Position numbers and translations under genes: made by a program. DNA of 64,000 nucleotides, from positions 87,240,055 through 87,304,054 of the forward strand of contig OW799233.1 in NCBI GenBank assembly GCA_941918925.1. Direction: 5' to 3'. The notes under the pieces are model-generated. The model did no database searches and had not been told where the DNA came from. It saw only the letters and a list, made by a program, of their open reading frames with translations. The stretch is from Phyto melanocephala (Eukaryota; Arthropoda; Insecta; Diptera; Rhinophoridae). Within the stretch, counting starts at the first letter, position 1. Each line of letters begins with the position of its first letter. This document shows, one piece after another, positions 11,484 through 23,552 of the stretch.

Positions 11484-13194
11484 ATAATCCTTAATTTAAA
11501 AAATATTTTAAATTGTAGTCTGGAACATATCAAACTGTTTTACAAAGTGACGTAAATTATTATTTTTCTTCTTGAATTTCTTCTATGTAAGTATGTTACG
11601 TTTCTGTTGATTAGGAGCTGCAAAATATTAATAATATGTAAAAATAAAATAATAATAAATAAAATTCGTTATTGTTTTATCATACCTGAGTTCAAGTTTT
11701 GGCTATTTACTGCCTAGAAGCAAACGGTAATATGAGCTAAAATAAATATTTTGCCTTTCGATGATCTAATAAATATTTTCCACAAAAATTTTGGCCTCAA
11801 ATAACTTTATTCAACGTGAAAAAAAATTAAACACCCTTGAGGTACTTCAAAAACATTCACATAGATTTACATCACACAACAAAAACATTTTAGACGAAAA
11901 TATATTTTTTTGAATTCACATACATAAATACCAACCATTTGTCACTTTGAAAGGATTAACAAAACTAATCCCCTGATAATGGGACCATCTGACTGCATGC
12001 TGACTTCGTAGCTGCCTTCATGGTAAATGACAAATATAACGTCAGGCCTTAGTACAATAAATAAGGATATTTTGTCTGCACAGCCTTCCTAAGTTGATGT
12101 ACGCGCACAAAATATTACAAAAGCAATTGACGACAACCGAAATTAGACAGAGTTAAAAAATGATAATATAAAAAACCAACATCATCAACATTGTTGACGA
12201 AAATTATAATAACATCATTAAAAAGCTGTACTAGTACCTAAGCTGCACTTGGAAAAATAATTTGCGAGTTGTCGCTAAAAAGATTTGATTTCGATGCACC
12301 GGAAATAGAAAACTTAATGGACTAACGAACGGTAAATTATTGTATCTTATTTGTTAACCACTGTAGAATTGTAGGTATTTCGCAACATTATTTTTCCAAG
12401 TGTACGTTGGCAAAATGAAACAGTTTGAAATTATATTTACCAAAGAGATTAATCGTTAAAACTGTTTGGTGTTGTGTCTGTGTATCTATGTTAGATTTTA
12501 CTTTTATTTGTTTTTTACTCCAGTTATTTATTTATTTTTTGTCATGCATGGGAAATAAATTTTCAAGTACCCTCAAACACTTAATATTTGCATGATGTCC
12601 TTGAATATCGAATGGGTGGTAGCGGCAACAAAAACACAATTTTAAGCAATCTTACATACACACACTCAATTATCGTTGACACACTCACTACTTGCTAGTG
12701 TCAAAAGATGGGAAAAGGGATTATGTAGAGATAAATAAAAAATAAAAATAAAAATATAAAAACTATATTACGACAACAATGTCGTCAATCAATGTGACAG
12801 ATTGCGTTTAACGACAGCTAAGTATGACACAACTCGGTTTAGCTTGTCAGCTTTATATTGGCTTTGAGTAAAAGTTATTTCGTTGAGAAAAACTGTTATC
12901 GGGTTTCATTTAAACTAGCAAAAGAAAAAAAACTATATTGTATGAATATTTTGATTTTATTATGTTTTTCAGTTATTTTTCGGATAGAATAATAAATACA
13001 AATTCAATCAAGAATTCATCAATATATGTGAGTCTTATACAAGGTGATGTAAAAGAATTTAAGGGCTTTAAACTATTAACTTTTTAAAAATACTTTTTTA
13101 AAGATTATTTTAATACATACAATCGTGATTGTGGTGCTCACTTTTAAGACCCCCCAAAGAAAAAAGTTGAGAGCGGTTAAATGTATTCGGTGCA
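11484..13194. other. AT-rich spacer, no gene seen
   Basis: No exon, element end or structured RNA could be supported. The sequence has mixed complexity with no long open frame. Confidence 0.5.
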
Positions 13195-14330
13195 ATCACC
13201 TGTGGTGCCAACAGTTGATATATTTATGTCATTTCATCTGTAATTTCTACAATTTACCCCATGAAGTAAATATTATCTGAACGTTTATGAAAAGGGAAGT
13301 GGATAGAGCAATATATTTATGTCAATTTGTCTGTTTTTTTGTTTACATGTTGAGGACATGCTTAAAAGCTCTGCAAGATGTGCGGAAATGAATTGCTATT
13401 GAAATCTAGCACAATGACCCTATTACTTTCTGGGATATGAAAAAATAAATACTTTTTAAAAATATATATTTTTTATATATCAAATTCTCTAAAGATACTA
13501 ATTAGTTAACGGACACTCTTAAGACACAGATATACAAAACGTAGTTTTGAAAATTATTGAGGAAAAACTGACGAATCCGTTTAAAACTAACTGAGATATA
13601 AGCATAAAAATATAAATACTTGGGTGTTTTTTCTAAAACTTATAAACGAAAATCGATCTTTTTAATCTTCACCGAAAGTAGCGATATCAAAGGAAATAAC
13701 TTCACTAGCAATATATAATGCAACAACAAAATTCAAATTCGTGGTGACCGGTACGATAAGATGGCGTACAATTAACATATCGATGCCTTACTTCCTTAAC
13801 ATCGTATCTTAAAAAATAAAATTTTTCGGTTCATCTTTTTATACTTCGGTGTTTGGTTAAAAGTTTAAATGCAAATATTAAGGAATTGATTGTATTTATG
13901 TATATTAGTATTAATAATATACTAAACTTTTTTAGTTAAAGCATAAAACAATCGTTTGATATGAAAAAGTAAACCGTATTTTTTAAGTTACGAGGTTGAG
14001 GAAGTAAGGCATCGATATGGGTAAAATGTATTAATTAAAAATATACCCACTTCAACCTCCTCAATATTGGTATCAATCGAAAAGGCTAAACCATTAGATA
14101 TATTAAACTGTGAAAAAGTATAAATTCAAAATGGCGTTTGAAATAATACGGCTTTGTCTCTTTTAAACCTCACAATATTGGTATCAAATTAAGAGGCCTA
14201 ACTAGTAGAATATATTGAACTATGAAACTAACAGAAATTATTTACATCGTATTTTTGAAAATTATTTGCAAAAACTTAAATCATTAGGAGCCTCTAATAT
14301 ATATGTATATGTTCCAACATATGGCTAACT
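13195..14330 (-). repeat. Interspersed repeat class 2, diverged minus-strand copy
   Basis: ATTTCATCTGTAATTTCTAC with ACCCCATGAAGTA (13230-13270) is the complement of the class 2 3' block. Further in, CAATATTGGTATCAA plus 'AAAGGCTAAACC' occurs twice (about 14065 and 14170), matching internal class 2 sequence at 54500-54540 and 63375-63410. The copy is old, and its 5' end is not identifiable. Confidence 0.5.
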
Positions 14331-15055
14331 TGTAACATTTTTTTAAATCTTTCTTGCAATTAAAATACAAAAAATTAGATTAATACTAATTTCAACAATA
14401 TTAAAAACGAAATTTTGAAATGATCTTATTCATATAATTATAAAACTAAAAATACTTTTTCCTACAACCAACAAATGACATAATAAAATGTCTAAGATGG
14501 AATTGTATGCAATCGTTGCTATGTAAATACAACTTTAAATGTTATGTTCGTCTACGCCTAATCACAAATGCCCTTCATCAATTATATAGTAAATATTACT
14601 TACACCTAAAAGTAAACACATTCTAGTGTACAATGTGTATTCCTCAAGCTCAATTAGTTGTTTTTTTTTTCATACCCAACGGCGATTATTAACTTTTTAC
14701 TTATAACATGTTTTCGTTATTAAAGAATTGATTTTTGTAAAAAGAAAGAAGAAGAAAACTTAGCTTCAACCAAGACATCTTTAAAAGGGTTTACTTAGTG
14801 ACGAATCCGACTGAATTTTCTTTCCCTTAACTTTTTATACAAAAAAATACTTAAAAGCGAATTTATATTTTTTGCTATATGCAGTTTGACATTCTCATAT
14901 GAAAGCAAAGACGCTCAGCTTACTGATATATGTACATAGCCAAATCATCTCCTCTATTTATAAGAATTAAATCTACATATAAACTTTACGGCAGTCCTAA
15001 ATAAAAATTATGGAAATTACAAACGAAATGACAAACTTATAATGCTCTTTACACT
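14331..15055 (+). repeat. AT-rich sequence ending in a class 2 fragment
   Basis: The last part (about 14900-15055) carries the + strand class 2 3' block: CTATTTATAAGAATTAAAT, GGAAATTACAAACGAAATG, ACAAACTTATAATGCTC. The preceding 500 bases show no gene. Confidence 0.45.
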
Positions 15056-16480
15056 TACTGTGAAGGATGTAATAAGTTGCCATTATTTTCCGGCTTAAGC
15101 AATGAACAGCAATTAAGTCCAACCGCAAATACTTGACAATATCCGCTCACAAGCACATGTTTGTTTTTTATACATATATTTTTTTTAAATAAGCCCAAGA
15201 CCCAACAACAGTCAATACGTACGTATGTAGATAAGTACGACCATGTATTTGTTTCCACCACCACTATAGCTTGCATCTTCAATTATGGAAAACGGTTTTT
15301 TAAAGTTAAAATATAACAGAGAAATTTTTAACGAGATCACCACTTTACATTGAGTTTCAATAATGTTAATTTGTTTGTACAATTCTTTTTGTAGTCGCAC
15401 ATTCACACGTAGGACTTGAACAGTAACCAATTGGTTAGATACATGGAAACTACAAATATTTCCTGTTTTATTCTTTATTATTTTTTCTAACATTGTCAAT
15501 TACATATTTTATGTTTGTGTGATTATAAATGCTGTTTAGCTCTAATTACACACACTCGCACCAAATAGGCACAGCGAGACTAAGAGAACATTCAATAAAA
15601 TTGTGATTTTCTTTTAAGTTTAATTTACCAATTGTTCTTTGGCATGTTAAATTTTAATGAGCCGTTGTTTATTCCTCTGACATAACTCTTCTTCTCTTAT
15701 TGTTTAATCGAGTATAATTGTCAATATATAAATATGTAAATAATTGTTGTGTTATAATCTGCATGGCAAGCAATGAACACAGAAGGTGGTCGATCCTTTG
15801 GTGCGTAATGACGGTTTTACACAAATAAAATTGAGCTTTAAAGTGCATGCAAATGATTAAATGAAAAAGTGTATGTAAAAACCTGTAAATAGACAATTTT
15901 CTATTTCTACTTAAACATATTAAGATTTTAACTTTTTATTTCCTTACCGACGGCAAATTGTTTTCTAACAAGTATAATTTGCTACACTTAAGCAGATACA
16001 TGTTTATAGTTTGTGTTGCAATCAAATAAAAAACAGTGAAACAATTTTATGCAAAAGAGACCCTAAGAGATATAGATAAATTCCTTTAAAATATTGAACA
16101 GATTGTTTTATTATCCTTTAGATATCAAAAACCAAAATTTCCAAAATTATAGATTTAAAAAAGAAAGTTTTGGAGAAATGTCGGCTGAACTTATTAGAAC
16201 ATAAACTGCTAACTTACATATATTAAAATGTATTCCCTTAAATACGTCCACAAATCTAGTTTTCAAATACATATGCATTGCACACATTATTGTATTATTA
16301 ATAAACATCTTGTACATAATTTCGTACTGTTCCTAATAGTATGGCCTCAATGATTATATTCCGTTCTTATCTATCTATTGCTAAGCGCATTATCTTTATC
16401 CGTTTGCGATTCCTGATTAATTTTGTTAGTGTTTTTTTTTTGGATCGGCAGAACTTGAAATAGTAACAAATAAAAAAATA
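15056..16480. other. AT-rich spacer, no gene seen
   Basis: Three minus-strand frames of 75-95 codons occur here (15055-15896). None has a recognisable domain, a plausible signal or biased codon use, and they overlap one another. I treat them as chance frames. Confidence 0.5.
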
Positions 16481-16601
16481 AACAAGTAAGAGCGCTATAT
16501 TCGACCGTGCCCAATCTTATATACCCTTCACAACGTGTAGTCATGCAATAACAGTAGTTTGTATCACCATTCATATCATATGAAATACGTACATACATAT
16601 A

Positions 16602-18230
16602 AACAAGTAAGAGCACTATATTCGGCTGTGCCGAATCTTTTATACCCACCACCAATTTTGTGTACATTTAAAGCACAATATTTATTATTTTGTTAATCGC
16701 TATGGAATAATCTCTTTATAATAAAATATGTATCACTTTCTTTGTAGAGGGTGGTTAAATTTTAAGGGCACATGTTGAAGGTGAACTACACCTAGTCTTT
16801 AAATTTGTTTTCTGCACTTCACTTGACATTTCTCAATCTCAAACTTGCTGAATTTGATCCGTTAAAAGATACGCAAATGAGCAACGCTTTAAAGTTATTC
16901 AGGTTTTTTATAAAAATGGGCGTTCAAACCCAAATGCATTTTGTGCACTTCGTAATTCTTTTGATCAACATAATCGTTCAAATTTGTCCACAATCGGGAG
17001 AATTGTAAAAAATATTTAAATTTCTGCAAAACAGGTCTGTATAAAATGTTAGAAAATCTGTGAATGCCTTCTTAGTTCGTTGAATGGGAACCATTGCTGT
17101 TTTTTGCGATAGTGTGGCAAAAGAGCAGTCAACCTCGGCTCATCATCATACCCAACAATTGAGCATCAACATTGTAATTGGGACGGCCATTTGGCAGATA
17201 GTTTGTTAAATACATAATTGAACCTTACAAATATTATCATTACAAAAAGAAATAATAATAATTTTCTAAATAATTTGTTTTTTATTTAAATTCAACATCG
17301 GCCCTTAAAATTTAACCACCCTTTATAACTTCGATATGCTACTAAAATGCTTTTGTAAATATAGTCTTTCAAAGAAAGTTTTTGGCACAATAATGACATT
17401 GGCTAGGGGGATATATGTAGCAAATTTTATCATCATACCTCTAATTTTGGCGGTTTTATGAGCTTTTAAATTTCATTAACGGTAGATAACGTGAAAAGTG
17501 GGCGTTATAGTAGGCGTGTCAAAGTTGTTTTTGCGAATGAGTACAACTGAGGTGTTTCAATATAGCCCTTTATTATTCCAAAATCTTTATTAATAGAGAA
17601 ATTATATGAATTTTGGTAAAACCTTATATGGGAGGTGGGCGTAAAAGTGGGCGTGGCACATTGATTTTCTGTTACAAAAAAGCAAAGTGTGCAAAATTTC
17701 AGAGTCGTACATCCAATTTTGTTGCTTTTATGACGTTATTGTTTTTAAATTTTGATCGATAACTCCTTTCCTAATGCATAGATTTAGATGATTTTCAAAG
17801 AAAAATATTGTTTTTACTCAGGAAATATATACTCGAAGTTTCATGAGTCTACGTTAATGCGTTTGGACACAATTCCTTTTTATTCGATGTTCGAAGGACA
17901 CGGGTTTTTCGACCTACTCTTGCTTTTCGAGCTATAACTCTCTTCCTAATATTCCGATTTAGCCCATTTTCAATACCAAACAAACCCTGTCTATAAGAAA
18001 GATTCTGGCAAGTTTGAGCCCCCTAGCTTTTTCGGTGCGACCTCTATCGTGCTTTCAACAGACGGACATACGGACATACGGACGGACGGACATAGCTAGA
18101 TCGTCATAAAATCAAACCCCGATTCAGAATATATATACTTTATGGGGTCTAAAATGGATATTTCGATGTGTTACAAACGGCATCACAAAATGAATATACC
18201 CCCACCATTTTTTTGGTGGCGGGTACAAAA
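16602..18230 (+). repeat. Interspersed repeat class 1, full copy with 11-bp duplications
   Basis: It begins AACAAGTAAGAGCACTATAT, then a hairpin (ATTCGGC, loop TGT, GCCGAAT), then TTTTATACCCACCACCAA. It ends ATACCCCCACCATTTTTTTG, then GTGGCGGGTACAAAA. Both sides are flanked by ACATACATATA (16591-16601 and 18231-18241), an 11-bp target duplication. The interior has many GTGGGCGT motifs and an ACGGACGGACGG run but no protein. The terminal ATACCCRCCACCAA sequences are inverted relative to each other. A mariner MITE (16747-17323) lies inside. Without that MITE the copy is about 1050 bp. The mobilising machinery is unknown; the duplication length and A-rich end would fit target-primed retrotransposition. 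Confidence 0.8.
16747..17323 (+). mobile_element. mariner-type MITE copy 2 (577 bp), in class 1 repeat
   Basis: Inverted ends GAGGGTGGTTAAATTTTAAG and the complement of AAGGGTGGTTAAATTTTAAG are flanked by TA. The interior keeps the transposase start region (FKVIQ-like, then NGRSNPNA-like, about 16885-16945) and a later piece (GATAGTGTGGCAAAAGAGCA, about 17108). It is a decayed internal-deletion copy. Its site in the class 1 repeat is identical to that of copy 3 and is empty in the class 1 copy at 25357-26316. Confidence 0.85.
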
Positions 18231-18284
18231 ACATACATATATAAAAATATCCCATTGTAAAATTATAAATTTAAGTATGTAAGT

Positions 18285-18432
18285 TAAAAAAAAAATAATA
18301 AAAAAAAATTTAAAAAAAAATTAAAAAAAAATATTTTAAAAAAATATTTAAAAAAAATTAATAAAATATATACAATAAATATAAAACAAACAAAAAATAT
18401 TAAAAAAAAATAATAAAAAAAAAATATAAATA
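18285..18432. repeat. A-rich low-complexity tract
   Basis: Almost pure A/T with long A runs broken by T and TT. It lies at the 3' side of the split class 2 copy, where the related copy at 37620-37665 is also A-rich, so it is probably the expanded tail of class 2. Confidence 0.85.
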
Positions 18433-18814
18433 ATTAACTAATTGTTTAGGATATTCTCCCAATAATTTTCAAAGTTTTAGTTTTATTGGTTGTTGGGTTT
18501 AAGCTGGTCTATATGCATTTCACTGGTGCTTATGCCAGATCATCAGTAGACCTTTAAACCAAAAAATTTATTAAAAAGTTTAAAATTATTACAAGTTTTA
18601 TTTAACATTTTTCATAAACAATATGAGAATTTTAAATAAAGCAAGAAACAAAAATAAAAACTTCCTAATAAACCCAACCAACAATTTTATTCAATTTGCA
18701 TTATTTTATTATTCTAATCCCTTATATATTTGGCTAACACATTGGTTAACACAAAATATACATTAAGGGCAACCTAATAATAAAATTTATTTTATTTACA
18801 TAAAAAATTAAAAA
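18433..18814. other. AT-rich spacer, no gene seen
   Basis: No coding signal or repeat ends recognised. Confidence 0.5.
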
Positions 18815-19160
18815 CGTTACTGTCGCGATAGTGTGGCAGAAGAGCCGTTAAACTTGAATCGTCGTCGTGCTCAATAATTGAACATTTCACGAACATCACT
18901 AATGAAAATTTTGAATAAAGATTTAATTTAACACACTTACAATATATCAATGGTGACTTTACCTTGGTAGATTAGTTAAGAAGCAAAATTGGCGCATTTT
19001 TACTAATGGGAATCTACGAGTGATTATTAAAAACTCGATTCATTCACTTGTTACCGTTTGGTGCGGTTACCGTGAATAGTATTTTCCACATTTTGAAGCG
19101 TAATTTCTACTTTTTGAGCTACATGAGCGGCAAGAGAGCAACTCAACTGAGTTTAAATGC
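18815..19160 (+). pseudogene. mariner transposase core, remnant
   Basis: Degenerate catalytic-region fragment of a mariner-type transposase. The frame from about 18988 reads KKQNWRIFTNGNLRVIIKNS, then IHSLVTVWCGYR. This follows the family pattern K-Q-N-W-R-I-W...P-H...V-T-V-W-C-G that lies between the second and third catalytic acidic residues. The upstream bases (GATAGTGTGGCAGAAGAGCC, 18837) match the distal part of MITE copies 2 and 3, so it belongs to the same or a sister family and preserves coding that the MITEs have lost. Stops before and after show it is dead. Confidence 0.75.
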
Positions 19161-20857
19161 CAGAGATAACTAATTATATTTTAGTTTTAATTTTATCGAT
19201 AGTTATGTTTGTAGTGTGTATTTGTTTTCTTATATTTTTATAGAAAAAAAATCAAAAATAAGGAAACGATATCGTAATAAAGTTTTAAATTATTGGCAAG
19301 AATACAATACAATTATTATATACTTAATTAAAATTAAATTATATAGAATTATATAATTTGCATTTTGGTTATCGATGCCATTTATTTAATGCGCAGAAAG
19401 CGTGGCATGTAACTTGAAATGCAGAAAGTGCATTAAGTACAAAATGCGTAGAATGCGCCGGAACGCGTGATATAGATTTACAGCTTAAGTAACGCACTAA
19501 ACGCGTTTTTTCTATGACAAATTCTTTATTCTTATTTATGAAAAGAAACAATTGTGTAAATAAGCCACAATAAGCAAACAGACCTTGCGTTTGATACAAA
19601 TATTGAGAAGTATGTACATTTTTAATGACTAGATTTGTTGCCCAAAAGCTGAAAAAGTCGATTTTTGTTTGTAAATTTTAGAAAAAACACAGTTTTTTAT
19701 AAAAAAGTGATCTCTAGCTCAAAAAAATTAAAACAACATATTGATATAAAAAGTTCGAAGAAATTTACATAATATTTAAAATATATACTTTTGAATTTTG
19801 CTTCATGTTATATTAAATAAATATTTTAAATGTGAATTGAACTTAATTTATAATTTTTTGGAGGACTAGTAGTAGTTCTTTAACACCTAGCGAGTATACA
19901 CGTGCGAAGGTATTACGCTATACCACTGGGGTGGTATTAAGAGTATTTATCAAAAATGTATTAGTAAATAAAGTACTGGGCTAGGTTGATTTTTAGGAAA
20001 AATATAAAAAAAATTTATTAAATTATGAGAATTAGTTTTGTTACTAACTTTATCGCTATAAAATTATTAGTATTAAAATAATGTAAGTATATTAGCAGAC
20101 ACATATACCGAAATCTACATATTATACTCTCGATAACTCCATTTTTGCCTAACACATACCTACACACATTTATTAATGGTTATACTAGAATTGATGACAA
20201 TTTTTTTAAATAAACAGCAGGTGATTTCTTTTTTAAGTTTAAGCAAGAAAAGCAAAAACGTACATGTTCTTTTATAAAAATCAAACGATGTTTCCATATT
20301 TAAAATCTCACACACAACTCACACTCATCCACCAGTCAAATAGAAAACCGGAAATTAAATCAGTTGACACTGTTGTGTGTTAGAAAGTGAAAGAGGATAT
20401 GAGAATTCACTGTTATGTATTACTGAAAGAGAGCAACAACCAACAGACACAATTTTTATTTTAGATTTATCAACGTGTATTTAAAACGCCATTTCTACTA
20501 CAAAAAGTTCTTGAACAATAAACTAATAGTGTAGTGGATGGATGGTCATTGTTTTATTTTTATTAGTTTTCGTTTGTTTTTTTTTATTTAAATCCTTATT
20601 TGTATTTCTAAAGGTCGTCTGTTAAGGGTGGTTTGCATCAAATAAAATACGTTAAAGTTTTTTCGAGTTAAGCGTAATCATTTTAATAGTCAAAGTCAGA
20701 CTTGTGAATATATTAACTCCCAAATGTAACATTCTGTTTGTAAAATTAAAATTTTTACAGCATTTTTAACTCTAAATATTAAGCCTAAGGCCTATTAACA
20801 TAATATATAGTTAAATAAATTTAACGTAAGCTTAAACTGAAGTTTTAACTATAAATT
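19161..20857. other. AT-rich spacer, no gene seen
   Basis: No exon is supported. A short stretch near 19880-19930 contains an inverted pair (GGTATTACGCTATACC) but no further gene structure. Confidence 0.5.
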
Positions 20858-23552
20858 AACAAGTAAGAGCACTATATTCGGCTGTGCCGAATCTTTCATA
20901 CCCACCACCAATTTTGTGTACATTTAAAGTACAATATTTATTATTTTGTTAATCGCAATAGAATAATCTCTTTATAATAAAATATGTATCACTCTCTTTG
21001 TAGAGGGTAGTTAAATTTTAAGGGCCCATGTTTAAGGTGAACCACATCTAAACTTCAACTTTTTTCTTGTATTTCATTTGACATTTCTCAATCTCACACT
21101 AACTCAATTTGAACAGTGGAAAGATACGCAATCGAGCAACGCTTTTAAATATTAAAGATTTTTATAAAAATGGGCGTTCAAATCAAAATGCATTTTGTGC
21201 ACTTCGTGATTCTTTTGGTCAACATAATCGTTCGAATTCGTCCACAATCGTGAGAATTGTAAAAAATATTTAAATGTCTGCAAAGCAGGTCTGTATAAAA
21301 TGTGAAAAAAATGTGAATGCCATCTTAGTTCGTTGAATGGGAAACATTGCTGTTTTTCACGATAACGTGGCAAAAGAGCAAGCAACCTCCACTCATCATC
21401 GTGCCCAACAATCGAGCATCAACAGTGTCATTGAAAATTTGGACTATCGGATCGTGGTGTGCCGCCTAGGTTGGGGGGCCATTTGGCCGATATTTTATTC
21501 CATACATAATTGAGGCATACAAATATTATCATTATAAAAATAAATGATAATAATTTCATAATAATTTTATTCAAAATCAACATGGTCCCTTAAAATAAAA
21601 CCACCCATTATAACTTCTGTATGCTAGTAAAATGTTTTCGTAAATTTAGTCTTTCAATGAAATTGGCCGTTAAAATACGCTTAGATTTTTCAATATAGTC
21701 CTTTATTATTCCAAAATCTTTATTCATAGAGAATTTACATGAATTTAAGAGGAAGAAAGTGAATTTAAGGTTAAATTTTAAGGGCCACAGGGTGATTTAA
21801 AATATACATTCTCTGCATTTTTCTAAAACGGGAAATTTATTAGTAAGATTTTGTTTTTTAAACTTCTATAACATTTTGCTTTTAAAAGATTTTCAAACGA
21901 AATAAGTTTTGTATAATTTTAAAATTTGTTAGCCATTAGCACATGAAAATAAATTGTTTATAATGTTTAGAGATAATTTTTTTTTACTTAGAGCAAAATT
22001 TTCCTAAATTCCCATTTTTAATAGAGCATAACTTCAGGAGAACATAAGCATAAGTTGTTAGCATGCCATCTAGTAGTTGCTAGTAGAGTCATCTATATTA
22101 TCATCTTTATCTTATATTTTGCTACAGGACAATAAACGGCGCAGTGTAAGATGAATAAATGCTAATATATATGACTAATATATTTTTATAAAAATTTAAA
22201 GAAAAAAGTGTGCGTGGCACATCTATTTTCCGTTATAACGAAGACTTTGACCAAAAAGCCATGTTTGCAAAACTTCAGAATCGTACATATAGTTTTGTCA
22301 GTTTTATTACGTTTTAAATTTGAAATATACACTGTGCGGTATAAATTTTCGTACATTTTTATCTATAACTCTTTTCCTAATTCATAGATTTAAGCGATTT
22401 TCAGGGAAAAATATTCTTTTGACTCGATAAATATATATTCGAAGTTTCATGACTACGTTTATGCGTCTGGACATAATTCAAAAGTGAAAGTGGGTGTTAT
22501 AGTAGGCGTGTCAAAGGTGTTTTTGCTAATGAGTACAACTTAGGTGTTTCAATATAGTCCTTTATTATTCCAAAATCTTTATTAATAGAGAAATTATATG
22601 AATTTTAAGTAAAACGTTATATGGGAGGTAGGCGTAAAAGTGGGCGTGGCACCTTAATTTTTTGGCATAGTAATGAAATTGCCTAGGGGGATTGACGTAG
22701 CAAAATTTATCATCATACTTCTAATTTTAGCGGTTTTATGAGCTCTTAAATTTCATTAACGGTAGATAACGAGAAAAGTGGGCGTTATAGTAGGCGTGTC
22801 AAAGTTATTTCTGCGAATGAGTACAACTGAGGTGTTTTAATATAGCCCTTTGTAATTCCAAAATCTTTATTAATAGAGAAATTATATGAATTTTAGGTAA
22901 AAGGTTATAAGGGAGGTGGGCGTAAAAGTGGGCGTGGCACATTGACTTGCCGTTACAAGAAAGCGTGTCACCGAAAAGCAAAGTGTGCAAAATTTCAGAG
23001 TCGTACATCCAATTTTGTTGCTTTTATGACGTTTTTGTTTTTAAATATACCGAAAAATACACTGTGCGGTATAAATTTTCGTACATTTTGATCGATAACT
23101 CCTCTCCTAATACATAGATTTAGACAATTTTCGGGGGAAAATATTGTCTTTACCCATGAAATATATATTCGAAGTTTCATGAGTCTACGTTAAGGCGTTT
23201 GGACACAATTCCATTTTATTCGATGTTCGAAGGACACGGTTTTTTTCGACCTACTCTTGCTTTTCGAGCTATAACTCTCTTCCTAATATTCCGATTTAGC
23301 CCATTTTCAATACAAACCTTGTCTATAAGAAAGATTCTGGCAAAATTTGAGCCCCCTAGCTTTTTCGGTGCGACCTCTATCGTGCTTTCAACAGACGGAC
23401 AGACGGACGGACATAGCTAGATCGTCATAAAATCAAACCCCGATTCAGAATATATATACTTTATGGGGTCTAAAATGGATATTTCGATGTGTTACAAACG
23501 GAATGACAAAATGAATATACCCCCACCATTTTTTTGGTGGCGGGTATAAAAA
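20858..23552 (+). repeat. Interspersed repeat class 1, rearranged long copy
   Basis: It has the same 5' end (AACAAGTAAGAGCACTATAT, hairpin ATTCGGC/GCCGAAT) and 3' end (GGTGGCGGGTATAAAAA) as the copy at 16602. The interior is longer because segments are repeated: the GTGGGCG...AGTAGGCGTGTCAAA block occurs near 22488 and again near 22780, and the GTGCGGTATAAATTTTCGTA block near 22334 and 23066. A mariner MITE (21003-21608) occupies the same internal site as in the first copy. Another piece of mariner-end sequence (GGTTAAATTTTAAGGGCC) lies near 21769. Confidence 0.75.
21003..21608 (+). mobile_element. mariner-type MITE copy 3 (606 bp), in class 1 repeat
   Basis: TA-flanked element with GAGGGTAGTTAAATTTTAAG at the left and ATAAAACCACCCAT at the right. 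The start of the transposase is recognisable around 21127-21260 (NGRSNQNA-like, then LRDSFGQHNRSN-like), followed by a deletion and 3' non-coding sequence. It shares its insertion site with copy 2. Confidence 0.85.

Larger units (their letters stand above)
16481..18290 (+). repeat. Interspersed repeat class 2, split by a class 1 insertion
   Basis: 16481-16601 is the class 2 5' part: AACAAGTAAGAGCGCTATAT, a degraded hairpin, ATCTTATATACCCTTCACAA and GTGTAGTCATGCAATAACAG. It resumes at 18242 (ATAAAAATATCCCATTGTAA, AATTATAAATTTAAGT), as shown by the uninterrupted copy at 37449-37620. The class 1 element in between is bounded by an 11-bp direct repeat. Confidence 0.75.

Noticed and set aside
15055..15896. 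Three minus-strand frames of 75-95 codons
   Set aside because: Overlapping, compositionally random, with no motif and no supporting signals.
19870..19930. tRNA-like or hairpin RNA
   Set aside because: A short inverted pair is present, but no box sequences or a complete fold are evident.
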